Below, piece by piece: positions 6,734 to 10,210 of a DNA stretch of 10,210 nt. The notes under the pieces are model-generated. The model was not told the origin of the DNA and searched no databases. It worked only from the letters and a program-made list of their open reading frames with translations. The translations under genes and the position numbers were made by a program. How positions within the stretch are numbered: position 1 is the first letter of the stretch; each line of letters opens with the position of its first letter. The stretch is from Legionellaceae bacterium (GTDB lineage: Bacteria > Pseudomonadota > Gammaproteobacteria > Legionellales > Legionellaceae), in NCBI GenBank assembly GCA_023266075.1, contig JAHFRX010000045.1:1-10210 (forward strand), given 5' to 3'.

Positions 6734-7681
6734 CTAAACACCCATAGCCATAAATTTATGGTAACGTTCTGAAAGCAATGTTTCTAAAGGCATCGCTTTA
6801 AGCACGGCAAGCTCTGTTGCTATCCAATGACTCAACCGTTTACACATATCGGGTACATCACGATGAGCGCCGCCTAAGGGCTCTGCGATCATCCCATCAA
6901 CCAGTTTATTTTCGACAATTTTATTTGCTATAATTCCCATCGCGCGTGCCGCATCACCTGCTTTTGCAGCATCTTTCCATAAAATAGATGCACATCCTTC
7001 AGGCGAAATCACAGAATATATCGCATATTGCAGCATTAACACTCTATCACCCACACCGATGGCTAAAGCGCCGCCGGAACCCGCCTCACCGGTTATAATA
7101 CAAATAATCGGAACACTCAGTGTCGACATTTCAAACAAATTTCTTGCAATTGCTTCTGATTGATTTCGCTCTTCAGCACCGATACCAGGATACGCACCGG
7201 CGGTATCAATGAAAGTAATTAAAGGCAAATTAAATTTCTCAGCCATTTTCATCAATCGCAAAGCCTTACGATACTCTTCAGGACGCGCCATACCAAAATT
7301 TCGGTACACTTTTTCCTTCGTGCGTTTCCCTTTTTGGTGTCCCAAAACCATCACGGCTTCACCTTGAAAGCGCGCAAGACCAGCAATAATTGCGGGAGCT
7401 GCGGCATAATGCCTATCACCATGCAGCTCTTGAAAATCAGTAAACATATGCTCAATATAATCACTCGTCTGCGGACGCAGTGGATGCCTTGCAAGCTGAA
7501 CAATTTGCCAAGGATCAAGTTTTGAGAAAATATGCTCAGTCAACTCTTTACATTTAAGCGCCAGCCGCGCGACTTCATCATGCAAATCAACAGAGCTATC
7601 GTTACTCACACGATGCAACGCTTGAATTTTCTGATTTAATTCTTCAATGGGTTGTTCGAAACTTAAAAACTGTAGACTCAT
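6734..7681 (-). CDS. accA: acetyl-CoA carboxylase carboxyltransferase subunit alpha
   Basis: Alpha subunit of the carboxyltransferase half of acetyl-CoA carboxylase. With AccD it moves the carboxyl group from biotinylated AccB to acetyl-CoA, making malonyl-CoA for fatty-acid synthesis. Numbered from ATG 7681 (315 aa), the N-terminus MSLQFLSFEQPIEEL matches the E. coli start. Core motifs are GHQKG (114-118), RNFGMARPEEYRKALRLM, DTAGAYPG (159-166), GEAGSGGALAIG (198-209) and SPEGCASILWK (226-236). The DTAGAYPG motif has Ala where E. coli has Pro; this looks like a tolerated change. A longer form from GTG 7696 is in frame but adds five residues absent from E. coli AccA and lacks a ribosome site. 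It is the first gene of a four-gene operon, with tilS starting 2 bases after its stop. It diverges from the PPTase gene, with 74 bases between the two start codons. Confidence 0.97.
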   Translation of the reverse strand: MSLQFLSFEQPIEELNQKIQALHRVSNDSSVDLHDEVARLALKCKELTEHIFSKLDPWQIVQLARHPLRPQTSDYIEHMFTDFQELHGDRHYAAAPAIIAGLARFQGEAVMVLGHQKGKRTKEKVYRNFGMARPEEYRKALRLMKMAEKFNLPLITFIDTAGAYPGIGAEERNQSEAIARNLFEMSTLSVPIICIITGEAGSGGALAIGVGDRVLMLQYAIYSVISPEGCASILWKDAAKAGDAARAMGIIANKIVENKLVDGMIAEPLGGAHRDVPDMCKRLSHWIATELAVLKAMPLETLLSERYHKFMAMGV

Positions 7682-7709
7682 TGGACTCTTTATCACCTTC
7701 AGGTATACT
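7681..7709 (+). promoter_or_regulatory. candidate promoter of the PPTase-birA operon
   Basis: TTGGAC (7681-7686) and TATACT (7704-7709) are 17 bases apart. The -10 box matches consensus at 5 of 6 positions, while the -35 matches only in its TTG. Transcription would begin near 7716, about 40 bases before the PPTase ATG. The -35 overlaps the accA start codon, so the two divergent transcription units overlap in their control region. Confidence 0.4.
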
Positions 7710-7719
7710 GCAAGCCTAT

Positions 7720-7725
7720 ATCATA
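7720..7725 (-). promoter_or_regulatory. candidate -10 box of the accA operon
   Basis: On the minus strand TATGAT (7725 to 7720) matches TATAAT at 5 of 6 positions and would start transcription near 7713, about 32 bases before the accA ATG at 7681. The -35 at the expected distance is poor. It lies within 20 bases of the divergent PPTase promoter, so the two may compete. Confidence 0.35.
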
Positions 7726-7755
7726 CCGTTGATCAATGTGTTTTGAAATCCCCAA

Positions 7756-8460
7756 ATGTTAAACTCATACTTGCCTATACCACGAACATCCCCCATCGAC
7801 CTTAAAACCTCACTGGATATTTGGCAATTTAGCTTAAAAACCCCGTGCCATAATGATGAACTTAAATGTTTATCAGAAGATGAACGCGCTCGAGCTCAAC
7901 GCTTCTACTTTGAGCGACATCGACGTCGCTTCAATGTCGCTCGCGTACGCTTAAGACAAATCTTGGCTCGATACCTCAATGAACAGCCAGCGACACTCAA
8001 CTTTCAGTACCATGCTCATGGTAAGCCTTACTTGACATCTGCTCTGCAATTTAATTTAAGTCATTCAGAAGATTTAGCACTTTTAGCGGTATGTCTTGAT
8101 CACCCTGTAGGAATTGATATCGAATTTTATTCTGCACGCCCTTTTATAGGCATAGGCCAACATCTTTTTTCTGATGAAGAAAATCACGTTTTAAAGACAC
8201 TGCCGCATACGCTAAAACCACTATGTTTTTTTCATCTTTGGGCACAAAAAGAAGCTGTCATTAAAGCCGTTGGAACAGGACTATCTTACCCAACGCCGTC
8301 CATTGTCGTACCCACTTTACCTCCAACACATCAGCATATGCTCAAAACACTCGATGGTCAGTCTTGGAAAATAGACGCATTCTCTCCAGTGATTTCTGCA
8401 CGAGCTGCCGTTTGTTATCACCCCAGCATTTCAAAAATACGGTATGGTGTCTATGTATAA
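7756..8460 (+). CDS. Sfp-type 4'-phosphopantetheinyl transferase
   Basis: Cytoplasmic enzyme that transfers the 4'-phosphopantetheine arm of coenzyme A to a serine of a carrier protein. Sfp-type members act on carrier domains of polyketide, non-ribosomal peptide or siderophore synthases, and sometimes on the fatty-acid carrier in place of AcpS. The 234-residue, pseudo-dimeric length fits this type rather than the short AcpS. Motifs in order are GKPYL (89-93), FNLSHS (99-104), VGIDIE with metal ligands D121 and E123, and WAQKEAVIKAVG (W162, K165, E166, K170). The ATG at 7756 has no clear Shine-Dalgarno sequence. Its 3' end overlaps birA by 17 bases, so the two form an operon. No synthase gene is in the window, so its target is unknown. 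Confidence 0.92.
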   Translation: MLNSYLPIPRTSPIDLKTSLDIWQFSLKTPCHNDELKCLSEDERARAQRFYFERHRRRFNVARVRLRQILARYLNEQPATLNFQYHAHGKPYLTSALQFNLSHSEDLALLAVCLDHPVGIDIEFYSARPFIGIGQHLFSDEENHVLKTLPHTLKPLCFFHLWAQKEAVIKAVGTGLSYPTPSIVVPTLPPTHQHMLKTLDGQSWKIDAFSPVISARAAVCYHPSISKIRYGVYV

Positions 8461-9238
8461 CCCTATTGATATTACTTATATTCGTGAAAAGCTGACAAAT
8501 ACTCAACCTCCCATCCAGCTTTATTATTTTGAAACAATTGACTCCACCAACCGTTTTTTAAAAGCGATAGAAACTATTGAACCGGACACCTGGATGTGCT
8601 GTATTGCGAACGAACAAACCGCAGGACGTGGACGATTTGGGAAAACATGGATTTCACCAAAAGGTGTCAATATCTACTGTTCAGTAGGCTTTCACTTACC
8701 TTCTACACACGAGAATCTCGCTGGAATAAGTCTCGTCACGGGTCTTTCTATTTTAGCGACACTCGCATCCTATATGCCCACGGAAGACTTATATGTCAAA
8801 TGGCCAAACGATGTCCTTTACCAACATCGTAAACTATGTGGCATTTTGATTGAGCAAAATTTAAATCACCTGATTATTGGTATCGGGATCAATGTCAATA
8901 CAGTATTCCAAGATCCACCACCCCTCGAGAAACCATGGGGCTCTATCTATGAGCTCACTGGCCGTTTTCTCAATAGAAACATTCTGTTAATCGACTTGCT
9001 CATCAAGCTTACATCGTATCTACAACGTTTTTGGACACATGGCTTATCCAATTTTATGCATGAGTGGCAACAGGCCGATTATTTGATGAATAAAAAAATA
9101 CGAATGTCTATTCAGAAAAAAGAAACAATCGGTTTTTCACGAGGAATTACTAAAACAGGCCAGTTGATTTTTGAGGATCTTCAAGGAGAGATGCATTATC
9201 TGACGTCAGGTAATGCATCTCTTTTGACTTTTTTATGA
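8444..9238 (+). CDS. birA: biotin--[acetyl-CoA-carboxylase] ligase, without DNA-binding domain
   Basis: Biotin protein ligase. It makes biotinyl-5'-AMP from biotin and ATP and transfers the biotin to a lysine of AccB, the carrier subunit of acetyl-CoA carboxylase. Visible motifs are DSTN (33-36), the biotinyl-AMP binding loop GRGRFGKTW (61-69), KWPND (119-123), LCGIL (131-135) and GIGINV (146-151). A small C-terminal domain follows from about 215. At 264 aa it starts directly at the catalytic domain and lacks the N-terminal winged helix-turn-helix of E. coli BirA, so it should be a ligase only and not a repressor of the biotin operon. Two ATGs, 8444 and 8453, are possible; neither has a strong ribosome site, and both overlap the end of the PPTase gene. 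Its last codons lie in a terminator-like palindrome. The divergent accA encodes a subunit of the enzyme it activates. Confidence 0.95.
   Translation: MVSMYNPIDITYIREKLTNTQPPIQLYYFETIDSTNRFLKAIETIEPDTWMCCIANEQTAGRGRFGKTWISPKGVNIYCSVGFHLPSTHENLAGISLVTGLSILATLASYMPTEDLYVKWPNDVLYQHRKLCGILIEQNLNHLIIGIGINVNTVFQDPPPLEKPWGSIYELTGRFLNRNILLIDLLIKLTSYLQRFWTHGLSNFMHEWQQADYLMNKKIRMSIQKKETIGFSRGITKTGQLIFEDLQGEMHYLTSGNASLLTFL
9184..9234 (+). terminator. strong hairpin terminator inside the 3' end of birA
   Basis: A 36-base palindrome (9187-9222) pairs over its whole length with a single U-G wobble (9199 with 9210). The outer arms are AGAGATGCATTA and TAATGCATCTCT and the centre is CTGACGTCAG. On the plus strand the pairing can extend outward through two more wobbles to 9184/9225. 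It is followed by TTTT and then TTTTTT up to 9234, as in a rho-independent terminator. The birA stop codon (9236-9238) lies just beyond the T-run. On the minus strand no T-run follows, so it would stop csrA transcripts less well. Confidence 0.8.
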
Positions 9239-9262
9239 TGAGCTTTACAACAAAAGAAACAA

Positions 9263-9475
9263 TTAAACTGCAGATTCTTCGTCTGCTTCTTCGCCAACAC
9301 TGACGCCTTGCTTTTCTTGCTGAATACGTAAATAAATTTCTTCGCGATGAACCGCAACATCTTTAGGCGCATTGATACCAAGACGTACTTGATTACCTTT
9401 TACACCTAACACCGTGATATTCACATCATCACCAATGATGAGTGCTTCTCCGATACGACGCGTTAAAATTAACAT
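9263..9475 (-). CDS. csrA: carbon storage regulator, RNA-binding protein CsrA
   Basis: Small dimeric RNA-binding protein that binds GGA motifs in mRNA leaders, often over the Shine-Dalgarno sequence, and thereby represses or stabilises many mRNAs. In Legionella and Coxiella relatives CsrA controls the switch between growth and transmission phases. From ATG 9475 the protein is 70 aa: MLILTRRIGEALIIGDD, then VLGVKGNQVRLGINAPKDVAVHREEIY, matching the CsrA core including the RNA-contacting LTRR and VHREE strands. A longer, acidic C-terminal tail (GEEADEESAV) follows, somewhat longer than the 61-residue E. coli form. The in-frame ATG at 9481 touches the ribosome site; AGGGAG lies 6 bases before 9475, which decides the start. 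That site contains GGA, so CsrA could bind its own mRNA. It converges with birA, with 24 bases between the stop codons. Confidence 0.96.
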   Translation of the reverse strand: MLILTRRIGEALIIGDDVNITVLGVKGNQVRLGINAPKDVAVHREEIYLRIQQEKQGVSVGEEADEESAV

Positions 9476-9533
9476 ACTCATCTCCCTAAAAATTCAGTTT
9501 TAATCCACAACAACACAAAATCTCTTTGGGGAT

Positions 9534-9539
9534 ATTATA
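9534..9539 (-). promoter_or_regulatory. csrA promoter -10 box
   Basis: On the minus strand (9539 to 9534) the sequence is a perfect TATAAT. Transcription would begin near 9527, about 52 bases before the csrA ATG at 9475. The position 17 bases upstream (about 9557-9562, AGGTTA) is a poor -35 box and lies inside a palindrome, which suggests help from an activator or competition with a repressor. Confidence 0.5.
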
Positions 9540-9543
9540 AATT

Positions 9544-9603
9544 GTCTTTCTTAAGATAACCTTAAGAAATTTAGCTTAAAAATAGAAATAGCTTAAGAAA
9601 GAC
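9544..9603. repeat. nested TTAAG inverted repeats upstream of csrA
   Basis: GTCTTTCTTAAG (9544-9555) and CTTAAGAAAGAC (9592-9603) are a perfect 12-base inverted repeat. Inside it, TTTCTTAAG (9547-9555) also pairs with CTTAAGAAA (9561-9569) across only five bases. CTTAAGAAA therefore occurs twice in direct orientation (9561, 9592), and TAGCTTAA also occurs twice (9572, 9589). The inner palindrome sits over the expected csrA -35 region. It could be an operator with two or more binding sites, or alternative RNA stems in the read-through transcript from the upstream gene. Confidence 0.6.
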
Positions 9604-9617
9604 GGTTAGCGACGGGC

Positions 9618-10210
9618 TTACGCCTTTTTTCCAGCACCTAATTTGATTGCGAGAATAAGCAATGGGCTGTACGCAATAGTTAATCCTAACACACCATCCA
9701 GTCGATTTAAACCCACAAAAATAGCAATAGGTGCTAACCAACAAATATTAATCGCGATCACCGACAAAGTAACATACAAATGAGATTTCAATAAACGACC
9801 AGCACATTGATAAGCATGTCTTGCGTGAGCTTCGTAAATTTTTTCTTTTTGATAGGCGCGTCGTAAAATCGTATAGGTCGCATCCACGATAAAAACGCCT
9901 AATAAAATCAGCCAGCTCCAAAATAAATGTGGGTACATATGCGTCGCCTGCAAAGAGAGTACCGCCATAATAAATCCTAAGAAGCCACTTCCCGCATCAC
10001 CCATAAAGATACGTGCAGAAGGCCAGTTCCACACTAAAAAACCTAAAACACTTGCCGCTAATACTAATGGCAATACAACTAAACCGGTATCATTACAAAG
10101 CCAATAAATAAATGCCGCACTCAGGCAAACACAAGCCGCTTCAGAGGCCGCCAGCCCATCCATTCCGTCCATAAAATTATATAAGTTAATCATCCAGATG
10201 AAATAAAAAA
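9618..10210 (-). CDS. WecA/WbpL-type polyprenyl-phosphate sugar-1-phosphate transferase, C-terminal part, cut by right edge
   Basis: Membrane glycosyltransferase family 4 enzyme (MraY/WecA/WbpL superfamily). Members move a sugar-1-phosphate, often GlcNAc-1-P or a relative, from a UDP-sugar to undecaprenyl phosphate, starting O-antigen, common antigen or other envelope glycans. The visible part has the conserved NLYNFMDGMDG motif with the Asp pair, FMGDAGS, and HARHAYQ on the last cytoplasmic loop. This last motif is closer to the WbpL/WecA branch than to MraY. About five membrane spans separate and follow these. The frame stays open past the ATG at 10193 to the window edge (FYFIW precedes it), and the motif there is mid-protein, so that ATG is not the start. 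It ends 142 bases upstream of csrA on the same strand, and I see no strong terminator between them. Confidence 0.9.
   Translation of the reverse strand, partial: FYFIWMINLYNFMDGMDGLAASEAACVCLSAAFIYWLCNDTGLVVLPLVLAASVLGFLVWNWPSARIFMGDAGSGFLGFIMAVLSLQATHMYPHLFWSWLILLGVFIVDATYTILRRAYQKEKIYEAHARHAYQCAGRLLKSHLYVTLSVIAINICWLAPIAIFVGLNRLDGVLGLTIAYSPLLILAIKLGAGKKA

Noticed and set aside
9501..9509. TAATCCACA, one mismatch from a DnaA box, in the csrA leader
   Set aside because: It is a single imperfect box with no others nearby; such matches are expected by chance in AT-rich DNA.
10176..10193. ATG at 10193 as the start of the WecA-like gene
   Set aside because: The open frame continues to the window edge with hydrophobic residues, and the NLYNFMDGMDG motif lies in the middle of family members, so the gene starts outside the window.

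Overview
The window looks like chromosomal DNA from a gammaproteobacterium of the Legionella/Coxiella side (Legionellales). The strongest pointer is the Mip-type peptidyl-prolyl isomerase, which I recognise as very close to Legionella Mip along its whole length. The housekeeping genes are also gammaproteobacterial in type (AccA, XseA, LipA, TilS, CsrA) and the DNA is AT-rich. The genus cannot be decided from this window. I see no insertion sequence, prophage, CRISPR array, tRNA or rRNA, so this is mostly core genome rather than an island.

Layout, left to right. (1) Minus strand: the start of an AmpG-like muropeptide permease runs off the left edge (1-236), with mip upstream of it (327-1055). 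(2) Plus strand: xseA, a rhomboid protease and an unrecognised 182-residue protein are closely spaced and probably co-transcribed (1183-3554). (3) A 250-base AT-rich gap between converging genes (3555-3804) holds two perfect and two near-perfect DnaA boxes. (4) Minus strand: the tight operon accA-tilS-PAP2 phosphatase-lipA (7681 down to 3805) has junctions of a 2-base gap and overlaps of 14 and 8 bases, which suggests translational coupling. (5) Plus strand, divergent from accA: an Sfp-type phosphopantetheinyl transferase overlaps a short BirA (7756-9238); birA ends in a 36-base near-perfect palindrome that looks like its terminator. (6) Minus strand: csrA has a perfect TATAAT -10 box and a cluster of TTAAG palindromes where its -35 should be. 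Upstream of it is the C-terminal part of a WecA/WbpL-type sugar-phosphate transferase, which runs off the right edge.

How the genes fit together. Around the accA/PPTase divergent promoter are genes for acetyl-CoA carboxylation (AccA), for biotinylating its carrier protein (BirA), for adding phosphopantetheine to carrier proteins (PPTase) and for making lipoyl groups from octanoyl chains (LipA). This is a loose theme of fatty-acid synthesis and swinging-arm cofactors. Mip, AmpG, the PAP2 phosphatase and the WecA-like enzyme act at the envelope. CsrA is a global post-transcriptional regulator.

I found no clear undescribed multi-gene system. The parts most worth a second look are non-coding: the DnaA-box cluster, the csrA operator-like region, the palindrome inside the end of birA, and a Shine-Dalgarno-led small ORF overlapping the start of xseA.
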